From the NCBI GenBank assembly GCA_963841945.1, contig CAWJFC010000006.1, forward strand, positions 468,411 to 532,410: a DNA stretch of 64,000 nt, read 5' to 3'. Position numbers and translations under genes: made by a program. Origin of the DNA: Acidiflorens sp963841945 (GTDB lineage Bacteria > Acidobacteriota > Terriglobia > Terriglobales > Acidobacteriaceae). The notes under the pieces are model-generated. The model was given only the letters and a program-made list of their open reading frames with translations, made no database searches and was not told where the DNA came from. Positions 1-9,041 of this stretch are shown here, piece after piece (positions within the stretch are counted from its first letter, which is position 1; each line of letters opens with the position of its first letter).

Positions 1-2
1 CT

Positions 3-971
3 GCGTTGCTGGCGAAGGCTGACCTCACCACTGAATTGGTCAAAGAGTTCACCGAGTTGCAGGGAATTGTCGGTGGGTTATACGCCAAGGCGCAGCAACT
101 CGATCCGGACTTGCCGGAGGCGGCTCGTTGGGGGGTCGCCGACGCCATCTACGATCATTACAAACCCGAGTCGATGGAAGATGACGTTCCGCGAACGGTT
201 GAGGGAGCGGTGTTGTCGATTGCGGATAAGGCGGATTCGATTGCCGGGATGTTCGCGTTGGGGTTAATCCCGAGCGGATCAAAGGATCCGTTTGCGCTGC
301 GGCGGCAAGCGAATGGAATCGTAAGGACAATTGCGGAGCACAAGCTGCCGCTGCAACTGGCAGAGATGATGGTGGATGCGCGCGAGCAGTATCGCGGGTT
401 GGCGGCGGAGAAGAAGTTTGCGAACGGGGATTATGAAGGATCGGTGCGGGCCTTTTTTCACGAGCGGCTGGAATTTTATTTGAAAGAGGCACGCGGGCAT
501 GCGTATGACGTGGTGAATGCGGTGCTGGCGGCGAATGCGGACGACGTGGTCGATGCCCTGGCGCGGGCGGAGGCAGTCAGCAAGGTGCGCGGGTCGGCGG
601 ATTTTGACTCGATTTCGATTGCGTTCAAGCGCATGAAGAATATTTTGCGGCAGGCAGCGGAAAATAACCGACGCATCGCGGATCAGCTGGATGCGGCGGC
701 GCTGGTGGAGGAGGCGGAAAAAGAGCTGGCGGTGCTGATTCCGCAGACGGCGGCGGCGGTGGAAAAGATGCGGGCGTCCCGCAACTACGAGCAGGCGCTG
801 CTGGAGATTGCGAGCTTGCGGCCGGCGATCGATAAATTCTTCGACAAAGTGATGGTGATGGTGGAGGACGAACCGTTGCGGGCGAACCGGCTGGCGTTGC
901 TGCGCACGCTAGTCAAAGAGTTTTCCACTATTGCCGATTTTTCGGAGATGGTGACGGAAGGGACGAAGTAG
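3..971 (+). CDS. glyS: Glycine--tRNA ligase beta subunit, C-terminal part (truncated by window edge)
   Basis: The visible 322 residues match the C-terminal half of the GlyS beta subunit, which pairs with GlyQ to charge tRNA-Gly in the cytoplasm. Near the start the segment KADLTTELVKEFTELQG is the family's well-conserved stretch, followed by GGLYA and, later, GSKDPFALRRQANGIVR, another GlyS hallmark. The last ~100 residues are a helical DALR-type anticodon-binding region. Family members are near 690 residues, so about half lies upstream of the window. The reading frame is open from base 3 and ends with TAG. glyQ would be expected upstream, outside the window. Identification is firm. Confidence 0.95.
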   Translation, partial: ALLAKADLTTELVKEFTELQGIVGGLYAKAQQLDPDLPEAARWGVADAIYDHYKPESMEDDVPRTVEGAVLSIADKADSIAGMFALGLIPSGSKDPFALRRQANGIVRTIAEHKLPLQLAEMMVDAREQYRGLAAEKKFANGDYEGSVRAFFHERLEFYLKEARGHAYDVVNAVLAANADDVVDALARAEAVSKVRGSADFDSISIAFKRMKNILRQAAENNRRIADQLDAAALVEEAEKELAVLIPQTAAAVEKMRASRNYEQALLEIASLRPAIDKFFDKVMVMVEDEPLRANRLALLRTLVKEFSTIADFSEMVTEGTK

Positions 972-1158
972 GGCAGGCGCAGGCAGTTGGTGCGCTGCAA
1001 ACGAAATGCATAGGTCCTTCGCTGCGCTAGGATGACAGCGTTTTTAGCGGTGACACCGTTTTAGCGATGACACCCTTTAATAAGGCGACGAAGTTGACCT
1101 TCCACTGAAATCGAGATTCTCCGGTGCTCGATGCCGGTTTAACGAAAGGACTAATACG

Positions 1159-3961
1159 ATGGCCACGATTACTCTCCCCGAAGCGGAAATTGCGGAAAGC
1201 AAAAACTCTAGTTCCAAGAATGCTCCGACCAAATACGTCTATTCCTTTGGCGGCGGCAAGGCTGATGGTAACGGCAAGATGAAAGATGTTCTCGGTGGGA
1301 AAGGCGCTGGCCTCGCCGAGATGACGAATGCGGGATTGCCTGTCCCTCCCGGCTTCACGATTCAGACCGAGGCTTGCCGCGAATACATGCGGAAGAATGC
1401 GGTGTCGAAAGAGGTTGACAGCCAGATGGACGCCGCGCTCGCGCAACTCGAGGCATTGCAGGGCCAGAAGCTCGGGAAGGGTGAGAATCCGCTCCTGGTG
1501 AGCGTGCGTTCGGGTGCGAAGTTTTCCATGCCGGGGATGATGGATACGATTCTGAACCTTGGGTTGAATGACCAGAGCGTGGAGGCGCTGGCCAAGCGGA
1601 CGAATAATCCGCGGTTCGCGTACGACTCCTACCGGCGGCTGATTCAGATGTTCGGCAACGTGGTGCTAGAGATCGAAAAGGCGGAGTTCGAGGAAGTGTT
1701 TCGACGGCAAAAAGAAGCAGCGCAAGGTGAAGCTCGATACCGAGCTCGATGCCAAAGCGCTGAAGGAAGTGATCGAGGAATACAAGAAGGTCGTCAAGAA
1801 GCACGCCAAGCGCGACTTCCCGCAGGATGCGCACGAGCAACTGGTGATGTCGCGTGACGCCGTGTTCCGCTCCTGGCAGAACGATCGCGCGAAGCACTAT
1901 CGCCGGATCAACAGTATTTCCGACGAACTGGGAACAGCGGTCAATGTGCAGGCGATGGTCTACGGCAACCTGGGGGATACGTCGGGAACGGGGGTCGGTT
2001 TCACGCGCAATCCAGCGAACGGAACGAAAGAGTTTTATGGCGAATACCTGATGAATGCTCAGGGCGAGGACGTCGTCTCGGGTGTGCGGACGCCGGTGCC
2101 AATTCTCGAACTTGAGAAGGCGATGCCTGAGGTTTACAGGCAGCTGCGGGAGATCACGACGCGGCTGGAAACGCACTACAAAGACATGCAGGATTTCGAG
2201 TTCACCATTCAGGACGGTAAGCTCTACATGCTGCAGACGCGCAACGGCAAACGCACTGGTCTTGCCGCGGTGCGCGTTGCGTTGCAAATGGTGGAGGAAG
2301 GGCTGATCACGAAGGAAGAAGCGATCTTTCGGGTAGAGCCGAATCAGCTTTACGATTTTCTGGTTCCGCGACTAGATGAGAAGGGACAGAAGATAGAAGT
2401 GCTGGCGAAAGGCCTCCCGGCTTCGCCGGGCGCGGCCGTTGGCCAAATCGTCTTTACCGCCGATGCGGCGGTACAGGCGGTGCAAAAGGACAGCAAGACA
2501 CCGGTGATCTTGGTGCGCGGCGAGACCACGCCCGAAGATATTCACGGCATGGAAGTGGCCAAGGGCATTCTGACTTCGCGCGGCGGAATGACGAGCCACG
2601 CGGCGGTGGTCACTCGCGGCATGGGCAAGTGCTGCGTTGCGGGCGCGGGCGATGTCGATGTCAACGAAAAAGCCAGCGAGATGCGCGTGAAGGGGCAAGT
2701 GTTTAAGGCTGGCGACTGGATTTCGCTCGATGGAACGACAGGTCGGGTGATCAAGGGGAAGTTGAACACGCTTGATCCTTCGCCGGACGATCCGGAGCTG
2801 CAGAAGTTTATGGCGTGGGCCGATCCGTATCGCACAATGAAAGTTCGGGCGAATGCCGACATTCCGCGGGATGCGATCCAGGCGCGGGCATTTGGAGCGG
2901 AGGGAATTGGACTGTGCCGCACCGAGCACATGTTTTTTGGCGAGGCGAAGATTCCGCACATGCGGGCGATGATTCTTGCTGATACGGAAAAGGACAGGCG
3001 CGCGGCGTTGAAGAAGCTTTTGCCGATGCAACGGAACGATTTTATCGGCGTTTTCCGGGCGATGGACGGGTTTCCGGTAACGATACGTACGCTCGATCCG
3101 CCGTTGCATGAGTTCTTGCCGCGGCGCGAAGACTTGATGGTCGACATCGCGACTTTGCAGTATGCGGACGCTAAAGAGAAGAAGGCGCTGGTTGGAAAGT
3201 ACAAGGATTACGGGGCAAAGGTAGTCGGCGATTTGAAGAAGCTGATGCCGACTCTACTCGCGCGGGTGGAACAGTTGCACGAGTTCAACCCGATGCTGGG
3301 GCATCGCGGATGTCGTTTGGGGATTACTTATCCGGAGATCACGGAGATGCAGGCGCGCGCGATTTTCGAGGCGGCAGTGGCTGTCGCGAAACAGGGCGTG
3401 AAGGTATTCCCGGAGGTGATGATTCCGCTGACCGCGACACGGAATGAAATGGCGAACCAGGCGGCGATCGTAAAACGGGTGGCTAGCGAGGTGTTTGCCG
3501 AGAAAGAAACAACCGTCGATTATCTGGTCGGCACGATGATCGAGTTGCCGCGGGCGGCGCTGGTAGCCGACGAGATCGCCAAGGAAGCGCAGTTCTTTTC
3601 CTTTGGGACAAACGATCTGACACAGACGACCTGGGGCTTCTCACGCGATGACGTGAACAAGATCCTGCCGACGTACCTTGAGCTTGGGATCATCAAGCAC
3701 GATCCGTTCGCGGTGCTGGACCGGGAGGGGGTTGGGCAGCTGGTGAAGATGGCGACTGAGCGCGGGCGGAAGACGCGCTCGAACCTGAAGGTTGGAATCT
3801 GTGGTGAGCATGGCGGCGAACCTTCCTCGGTCGAGTTCTGCCACCAAACGGGGCTCAATTACGTTTCGTGCTCACCGTTCCGGGTATTGACAGCGCGGCT
3901 CGCGGCAGCGCAGACCGCAGCCAGTGAAGCGCTGAAGATCGAGGGCGGAAGGACAAAGTAA
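1159..3961 (+). CDS. ppdK: Pyruvate, phosphate dikinase, split by an apparent +1 frameshift near 1700
   Basis: PPDK interconverts pyruvate, ATP and Pi with PEP, AMP and PPi. The ATP-grasp start (GGKGAGLAEM) is in one frame from ATG 1159, behind an AAAGGA ribosome site. The rest is in the next frame to 3961. The join falls in GTGTTTCGACGG. Removing one T of the TTT at 1699-1701 restores FDGKKKQRKVKLDTELD, which is the expected family sequence, and gives one protein of about 934 residues, normal for PPDK. The phosphohistidine loop GGMTSHAAVVTRGMGK has its His at 2597-2599. The PEP-binding barrel carries GHRGCRLGITYPE and FFSFGTNDLTQTTWG, and the catalytic Cys is in GICGEHGG (3800-3802). All catalytic landmarks are intact, so a sequencing or assembly error in a homopolymer is as likely as a real mutation. 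Confidence 0.93.
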
Positions 3962-4077
3962 GGGATACCGCCTACGAATCGGAACTGCGGGTGCGCTGAG
4001 TTTGCAAGAATTTTTGCCAGTAGTTTCTGCGATCTCAGCGTGCTCCGTGGCTGTCAGCTGGCGTTCGCGCCGGGCAG

Positions 4078-4671
4078 TCAGTTGACTTTCTGCAGCCGGG
4101 CAATCAGTTTTTGCGCGAGATTCTCCTCCGATTCCGACCACAGCAGGCGGGCGGTCGCGCCGGCGTTCTTTTCCACGTTGGCGGTAAATTCGACCAGGCG
4201 CTGGACGTTGCTGCGAATGCGATTTTCAGCTTCCATGCTCAAAGCCAGTTCTTCATGCAGGAACGGACCATCAAGGCCGAAGTCGACCTGGATATGTCCC
4301 GCGGCCGAGGCGGCATTTTCTTCAAACTCCAGGCCGTGAGCGATGGTGCGCACGAGCAAGGGCTGCAGCATCCATTTCAGCTCCCCGTCTGCTGGCGCCC
4401 AAAGGTCCCAATAGGCTTCGAAAACATAGGCATAATCTTCGTGGACGAACTCAGCGACTGCGCCAGCCGCTTCCTCGGGAGGCAGACCAGGAACGAAACG
4501 CCGTTCGAGGATCGTAGGCTCGGCCCAGGAAACCGGGTGGACGCCGACGTAGGTCACGCCTGGCCTGGCCGGTGAAAAGGGAAGCTGCTGGAGGACGCTG
4601 ACGGTGCGAGGCAGAATCTCCGGGGCTTCAAAACTTGGAAACCACAAGCTCAGATAAAGCGAATCAGCCAT
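4078..4671 (-). CDS. Hypothetical protein (197 aa)
   Basis: The protein is soluble and acidic, with no signal peptide or membrane segment. The N-terminal half has alternating hydrophobic strands (SLYLSLWFPSF) and the C-terminal half is helical, ending LAQKLIARLQKV. I do not recognise a family. It lies convergent to ppdK, 116 bp away, and stands alone upstream of the tRNA-Glu gene on the other strand. No good Shine-Dalgarno is visible before the ATG. The long open frame and balanced codon use support it as real. No function is proposed. Confidence 0.7.
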   Translation of the reverse strand: MADSLYLSLWFPSFEAPEILPRTVSVLQQLPFSPARPGVTYVGVHPVSWAEPTILERRFVPGLPPEEAAGAVAEFVHEDYAYVFEAYWDLWAPADGELKWMLQPLLVRTIAHGLEFEENAASAAGHIQVDFGLDGPFLHEELALSMEAENRIRSNVQRLVEFTANVEKNAGATARLLWSESEENLAQKLIARLQKVN

Positions 4672-4816
4672 CCGAATATTTTAATCGCTTTTGGTCGCTG
4701 GGCAGCTGCGCTCGAAGTTCTGTATCGAAGTTCTGTTTTGACAGCGCAAAAAGCGCGCTGTTAGTATGAAGGTCTGCAGGAAGAGTCCGGTCGCGCAACA
4801 TCATCACAACCGGAAT

Positions 4817-4894
4817 GTCCCCGTCGTCTAGCCTGGCCTAGGACATCGCCCTTTCACGGCGGTAACGCGGGTTCAAATCCCGCCGGGGACGCCA
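4817..4894 (+). tRNA. tRNA-Glu (anticodon TTC)
   Basis: A full cloverleaf can be folded: acceptor GTCCCCG at 4817-4823 pairs with CGGGGAC at 4884-4890. The anticodon loop CTTTCAC (4851-4857) has TTC at 4853-4855 and is closed by TCGCC/GGCGG. The T arm is GCGGG-TTCAAAT-CCCGC. CCA is encoded at 4892-4894. The sequence aligns closely with the E. coli tRNA-Glu pattern. Confidence 0.97.
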
Positions 4895-5349
4895 AGATTC
4901 AAAAGCAGTTTGAAATTAAGCGATTTTGAGCGAGAGCCGATTTAGGAATGCGCGAGCGATTGCTTGAACTGAGGGGCCACCTGGAAATCAAATCCAGCGG
5001 GTCCGGAACGAGTCTACGAGCCGTGGTTCCTGTGGTCGTTGATGAGCAGCCTGGCTGCGGCCCGGATTGCGGGCCAGCCATTTCTCCGGTACCCACGCCA
5101 TAAACACCTAAGACTCATTCAGCCAAATCGCTCTCATTCCCCTTCGCCTCTCCCGCAACCGGAATCAGGTTGTTTAGGGTCGCACCAAACCGGAAAAAGT
5201 GGGTACGCAGTTTGTGCAGTAGTGTGTCCGAGAAAAAGCTGTCCTCGCAGTGAGTTGACTGAAGTAAATCATCGCTTCAAAAGAATGGCTGCGCTGGGCG
5301 CAGCCATGATCAATGCACGTGCCGCTCGTCAGTGTGCGGCGGTCCGACC
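4895..5349. other. Intergenic, no gene seen
   Basis: No convincing coding frame is present. A strong imperfect hairpin can be drawn at 5052-5080 (TGGCT...GGCCCG/CGGGCC...AGCCA) but it has no T-run, so it is not a clear terminator. The longest open frame on the plus strand runs into the antisense of the next gene and has no family resemblance. Confidence 0.5.
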
Positions 5350-6078
5350 CTACATGCCCTGCGGGTTGCGCGCCTGCTCGGAATACTTTCTTAGAGCGGT
5401 CAACAATGCATGGCTGCCTTCGGGCGGAGCCACTTTTCCGGATAAGACGCGCGAAAATGGAATCATCTTTCCGTAAAGCAAGCGCGTCGAGTCCTTATCT
5501 TGGGTAACCGCTGCACCGCTCAAGTCTATGCCAGCGAAAATGCCGCGGGCGCGCGAGTACGTCAAGATTTCGGCGTTCATTTTCCAGTCCGTGCCGGCAG
5601 CCGCGTCGCGTCCTACCGGGCCAGCGGCGGCGGAGGCGTCGGCACCAAGTTTGAACTTACTGGAAAGCAAATGATCCATACCCTTTTGGTTCATCACGAC
5701 CATGACAACGTCAACTGCCTGGCCGCCAAGTTGTAAGCCCCAGCTGCCTCCGGTGAGGGAGATAGGAGCGGGTGCGCTCCATCCATCCGTGGTTCTGCAA
5801 ACGGCTATGCCCCGGCCATGTTCTCCGCCGAAGCCGACCGCGATCTTCACTACGGATGGAACGATTGCGAGGCACTTGGCATCGCTCATGATCTTGTCGG
5901 GAATTGCTTTGTCCGGCGTCGCCATGATTTCGTTAAGGACGTTCGCTGAGTTGTCGATGCGCTTCGCAATATCGGACTCGTCCTTGTCGTCCGCTCCCCA
6001 ACACACGCTGGCCATCAGCAGGATGACAGCGCCGACGACCACGAAGGCCATTTGTATTGCCCGTTTTTTTGATTTCAC
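5350..6078 (-). CDS. SYLF (Ysc84/DUF500) lipid-binding domain protein, secreted
   Basis: After a hydrophobic signal segment (MAFVVVGAVILLMASVCWG) the protein carries the SYLF domain: helical IAKRIDNSANVLNEIMATPD, then PSVVKIAVGFGGEHGRGI and SWGLQLGGQAVDVVMVVMN, with FKLGADASAAAGPVGRD near the end. Bacterial members bind phospholipid and are exported. The GTG at 6078 is preferred because AGAAAGAGGTT lies just before it; an upstream ATG at 6114 adds 12 poorly placed residues. It heads the stress-type cluster with the small genes at 6323-7509 on the same strand. Assignment to the domain family is secure, while the cellular role is unknown. Confidence 0.9.
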   Translation of the reverse strand: MKSKKRAIQMAFVVVGAVILLMASVCWGADDKDESDIAKRIDNSANVLNEIMATPDKAIPDKIMSDAKCLAIVPSVVKIAVGFGGEHGRGIAVCRTTDGWSAPAPISLTGGSWGLQLGGQAVDVVMVVMNQKGMDHLLSSKFKLGADASAAAGPVGRDAAAGTDWKMNAEILTYSRARGIFAGIDLSGAAVTQDKDSTRLLYGKMIPFSRVLSGKVAPPEGSHALLTALRKYSEQARNPQGM

Positions 6079-6250
6079 AGTAACCTCTTTCTGAGCTCGC
6101 CGTTCCGGCGCCACAACCTCGCTAAACTAATGCTCACAATGTAGCGGCCAGGCCCGCAACCTTCCATCGGTGTGGTGCTGTAGACAGCGGCAAGAACATC
6201 CCCTAGGCCTCGTTGGCCAACGTGTGCGGTGCATCGTATGGCACCTGATT

Positions 6251-6279
6251 AAACAAAGAACCACGGCGTTTGCCGTGGC
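6251..6279 (-). terminator. Rho-independent terminator downstream of the Q-rich gene
   Basis: CCACGGC (6261-6267) pairs with GCCGTGG (6272-6278). Read on the minus strand, the stem is followed by TTCTTTGTTT. It sits 44 bp past the stop of the gene at 6323-6580. Confidence 0.7.
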
Positions 6280-6322
6280 TCTTGCCCTGCCGGTCGGTTC
6301 GAACAATAGGCGGCCGCTTCAA

Positions 6323-6580
6323 CTACGATGCGCGCCGTTTTTCGTCTTCCTGCTCCTGCTGCTGGCCGCCCGGTTGGCGCGACGGGTCCTTCTTTGAGAC
6401 GTCCTTCAAGTCGCCCCTTTCGTCAGATTGTGACTGTCCCGGTTTCCGATTGTCAGAGGTGTCGACCGAGCCGGTCGGATTCTGTCCCTGCTGATTCGAC
6501 TGCTGGCCTCGCTGGTCGGACTGAGAATGTCCACCATGCTGGCCCTGTTGTCCTTGCTGCTTGTTCGGTTCGTTTCCCAT
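6323..6580 (-). CDS. Q/G-rich disordered small protein (85 aa), paralogue of the gene at 52922
   Basis: The protein is almost entirely Gln, Gly, Ser, Asp, Asn and charged residues, with no hydrophobic core, so it should be intrinsically disordered and highly hydrophilic. The C terminus KKDPSRQPGGQQQEQ...KRRAS closely resembles the end of the 60-aa protein at 52922-53104 (KRNPSRQEQGEAQ...QRRAS). The ATG is preceded by TTAAGGAGCAATTCTC. A terminator follows it. It lies downstream of the 71-aa membrane-protein gene, whose own paralogue accompanies the second copy. By analogy with hydrophilins it may protect against desiccation, but that is inference only. Confidence 0.8.
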   Translation of the reverse strand: MGNEPNKQQGQQGQHGGHSQSDQRGQQSNQQGQNPTGSVDTSDNRKPGQSQSDERGDLKDVSKKDPSRQPGGQQQEQEDEKRRAS

Positions 6581-6688
6581 GAGAATTGCTCCTTAATCAC
6601 AGCGACCCGAAGCATATGATCCTGCAATTTATGCCCCGTTATGGTCTTCGTGCAACAAATTCAATCTCGAACAACAAAACTCGGCCAT

Positions 6689-6904
6689 TTAGGCGTTGCT
6701 CCTACCGGCAATCATGATGCCCGCACCTACCACTACGAGTAAGACGCTGACGGCTGGCGGCACGCGTTCATCATGCCTGGTAGTGACTCCCACGTGGGCG
6801 TCACTAACTCGCAATTCGTGGTGAGACGCGTGCGGGAAGGGGACCACGAAGGAAACTATCCCCAAGACCAGTACTATCAACCCGATGGCTAAGAGCGCTT
6901 TCAT
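6689..6904 (-). CDS. 71-aa two-helix membrane protein, paralogue of the gene at 53333
   Basis: Two hydrophobic segments (residues 3-24 and 50-67) flank a short polar loop with SDAHVGVTTRHDERVPPAV. The protein at 53333-53548 is also exactly 71 residues and aligns without gaps at 25 identical positions, including VPxPH, the GxxT loop and PPAV. The start chosen (ATG 6904) has GGAGGA nine bases upstream; a longer frame from 6940 lacks one. The family looks like a DUF3185-type inner-membrane protein, but I am not certain of that name. It is located 108 bp upstream of the Q-rich gene on the same strand. Confidence 0.8.
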   Translation of the reverse strand: MKALLAIGLIVLVLGIVSFVVPFPHASHHELRVSDAHVGVTTRHDERVPPAVSVLLVVVGAGIMIAGRSNA

Positions 6905-6951
6905 TGTTGTTATTCCTCCGAGTAAGCGGCTGTTCTGCAAAGTAGCTGTTC

Positions 6952-7509
6952 TTACCCTGCCTTCGGAAGATTCTGGTATTGCGGCTCATCCGAGGCCGCT
7001 TCCGACGTCGAGGAAATATCTTTGGCGCCGGTCTGTTCCAAAATGTCTTTGGCTCGCTTTTTCATCTCTGAATTCTCGCAATGGACTGAAAGCAGAATGC
7101 CGCCATCTTTTACTCTGCCCTCGTAACGCTTCGCCTCGTACTCGGGAATTCCCATTCCAACCAGAGCCCCCGCAATGCCTCCCAGGGCGCCACCGACGCC
7201 GACTCCCGCCAGAGCGGCCATGAGTGGTCCGGCCGCGATGAAAGGTCCCACGCCCGGGATCGCGAGTGTCCCAATACCCACCAGCCACCCGAGAGTTCCT
7301 CCAACCACGGCTCCCGTGCCTGCACCGGTCGTAGCACCCTCCGGTGCTTTGGTTCCTTTTTCAACGGCAAAATCTCTTGTCCCCGTACCTTCAGGGAACA
7401 AAACCGAAATGTCGCTGCTATTGAACCCTCCAATACGTAGTCTTTCCACGCCGTTCTCAACACTCGCATATAGCGGATAAATTCCGAAGACTGCGGTTTT
7501 GCTTGCCAT
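6952..7509 (-). CDS. Glycine-zipper general-stress-type protein (YflT/17M-like N-terminus)
   Basis: The first ~45 residues (TAVFGIYPLYASVENGVERLRIGGFNSSDISVLF) resemble the general stress protein 17M/YflT fold. The middle (about residues 60-120) is a glycine-rich hydrophobic block with GxxxG spacing (GAGTGAVVGGTLGWLVGIG, then GVGVGGALGGIAGALVGMG), typical of glycine zippers that insert in membranes. GIPEYEAKRYEGRVKDGGIL is a conserved signature of these proteins, and the C terminus is polar. It is 48 bp upstream of the 71-aa membrane gene on the same strand. Function is unknown beyond association with stress genes. Confidence 0.85.
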   Translation of the reverse strand: MASKTAVFGIYPLYASVENGVERLRIGGFNSSDISVLFPEGTGTRDFAVEKGTKAPEGATTGAGTGAVVGGTLGWLVGIGTLAIPGVGPFIAAGPLMAALAGVGVGGALGGIAGALVGMGIPEYEAKRYEGRVKDGGILLSVHCENSEMKKRAKDILEQTGAKDISSTSEAASDEPQYQNLPKAG

Positions 7510-7829
7510 TGATAGCTACCTGCTTTCTTGGGTTAGATACAAATAAAGATCGACAAAGCAAGAGGGATGACCCGGACTGAAGGAGCTTCCCGTCGCTCTG
7601 AAGGGTAGTGCTGCTCTCCAGGATCGGGCATGTTCTCTTCTTCTTCATCTAACTTTTCTTCTAACAAAGCATACGTGCGCCGACCGAAGCCCGGCCATAC
7701 GGTCAACTCCCTAATACTTTCGTAAAATATCTGTAGCGGAATCCGCGGCTTGGACCTCATTCAAGAGTGAACTGGAGCGATGTTTGAGGGACAATACACT
7801 CGCTGTCTGCTGGACTGCATCTTAGAGCG
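7510..7829. promoter_or_regulatory. Divergent promoter region
   Basis: This 320-bp gap separates the glycine-zipper gene (minus) from the Crp/Fnr regulator (plus) and must hold both promoters. I cannot place -35/-10 boxes with confidence. A 32-codon minus-strand frame at 7533-7628 exists but is not convincing. Confidence 0.4.
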
Positions 7830-8624
7830 GTGCACAACAAGCAGCAGCTCGACCCGAGTCCGTTTTTGGCGAATGCGCAGCCCGCCCCTTTGCCGGCCAT
7901 CCAACGCACCGACCTCGAGAACCGGCCTATCGGCAATGGAATCCTACTCGCTCTTCCTGATAGTGAATTTCAGTCGGCTCGTCCCCTGCTCGGTTTTGAG
8001 TATCTTCCGAGCCACACCAGCCTGCACGAGCCTGGGGAGAGGCTCGAGTTCGTACATTTCCCCAATCGCGGCCTGGTCTCGCTCGTGGTTGTCACACGGG
8101 AGGGCAAGACTGTCGAGGTCGGAGTCATCGGCAACGAAGGGCTCAGCGGTACGGCGGCGCTCGTCGGTATCATCCGGCATCCTCATCGCGCCGTTGTGCA
8201 GATTGCGGGTGACGGATTTCGCATGCGGGCGGATGCCTTGCGAAATCTTCTCCCTTCCTGCCCATACCTGCAGAATATAGCCGGCCGCCATGCCGTGCTC
8301 CAGGGAATGCAGGCCGCGCAATCGGCCGCATGCAATCGGCTTCACGGCATCGAGCAGCGTCTGGCACGCTGGCTGTTGATGATGCACGACCGCGTGGACA
8401 GCGGTCATTTAGCGATTACGCACGATTTCCTGTCTACGATGCTCGGAACCGATCGGCCAAGTGTGAGCCTGGCTGCCGCACTCCTCCAGCGCAAGGGCGC
8501 GATTGAATACACTCGTGGCTCTGTGAGAATCGTGAACCGGCAACTGCTCGAAGACGCATCCTGCGAATGCTACGCGATGATCCAGCAATTCAACAGCTTT
8601 ATCGGCCTCAAGTCGCGGGGTTGA
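7830..8624 (+). CDS. Crp/Fnr family transcriptional regulator
   Basis: The N-terminal half (about residues 35-150) is a cyclic-nucleotide-binding-like beta roll with the pattern LHEPGERLEFVHFPNRGLVSL and GKTVEVGVIGNEGLSG. The C-terminal half is a winged helix with LARWLLMMHDRV, then ITHDFLSTMLGTDRPSVS as the recognition region. No Fnr-type N-terminal cysteine cluster is present, and the key cAMP-binding arginine/serine signature is not evident, so the ligand is unknown. The GTG start at 7830 has only a weak ribosome site. It is divergent from the stress cluster and upstream of a DUF1328 gene, which makes it a candidate local regulator. Confidence 0.88.
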   Translation: MHNKQQLDPSPFLANAQPAPLPAIQRTDLENRPIGNGILLALPDSEFQSARPLLGFEYLPSHTSLHEPGERLEFVHFPNRGLVSLVVVTREGKTVEVGVIGNEGLSGTAALVGIIRHPHRAVVQIAGDGFRMRADALRNLLPSCPYLQNIAGRHAVLQGMQAAQSAACNRLHGIEQRLARWLLMMHDRVDSGHLAITHDFLSTMLGTDRPSVSLAAALLQRKGAIEYTRGSVRIVNRQLLEDASCECYAMIQQFNSFIGLKSRG

Positions 8625-8722
8625 TACTACGGTGAGGGTGGCGCCGGCCTACGAAGTTCACCCGATGGACCGGTCTCTTGTTCCACATTAAGCTCAAGCG
8701 AGTTCAGAAAGGGGATCAGTTC

Positions 8723-8896
8723 ATGCTTTATTGGGCAGCAGTATTCTTTGTCATCGCGATCATCGCCGCGGTGCTCGGCTTCGGAGGCGTAGCGGTAGCG
8801 GCCGCGGGCATCGCAAAGATTCTGTTCTATGTGTTTTTGATTTTCTTCGTCGTGGCCTTAGTCATGGGGATCGGCCGTCGCGGCACAAGCGTGTAA
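8723..8896 (+). CDS. DUF1328 (YtjA-type) small membrane protein
   Basis: The 57-residue protein begins MLYWAAVFFVIAIIAAVLGF and continues with GIAKILFYVFLIFFVVAL, the exact layout of DUF1328 proteins (two transmembrane helices, WAxxFFVIAIIAAxLGFGG motif). The ATG at 8723 follows AGAAAGGGGATC; the upstream in-frame start would add unrelated residues. A strong terminator follows at 8922. Family members are linked to envelope stress in proteobacteria. The role here is unknown. Confidence 0.92.
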   Translation: MLYWAAVFFVIAIIAAVLGFGGVAVAAAGIAKILFYVFLIFFVVALVMGIGRRGTSV

Positions 8897-8921
8897 CTCT
8901 CTCCTTAGACTACAAACTAAT

Positions 8922-8950
8922 GGCGCTCCCGCAAGGGAGCGCCTTTTTTA
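8922..8950 (+). terminator. Rho-independent terminator
   Basis: A perfect 9-bp stem GGCGCTCCC/GGGAGCGCC with loop GCAA is followed by six Ts. It lies 25 bp after the DUF1328 stop codon. Confidence 0.92.
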
Positions 8951-9041
8951 TGCTTAGGGCCCGGTTTAGGAGCTGGCTCAGTGCAGAGAAGTTAACACAG
9001 TGAGATGAATCAGCTGAAGGTGAGCGTGAATTAGACAGCAG

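Noticed and set aside
1355..2287. 310-aa minus-strand frame opposite ppdK
   Set aside because: Opposite a well-conserved PPDK gene; high G+C makes long antisense frames common.
5039..5476. 145-aa plus-strand frame after tRNA-Glu
   Set aside because: Overlaps the SYLF gene in antisense and shows no motif; proximity to the tRNA suggested an integrase but no integrase signature is present.
7533..7628. 32-codon minus-strand frame with a hydrophobic end (ATG 7628)
   Set aside because: No clear ribosome site apart from a purine run, and no family likeness; it lies in a promoter region.
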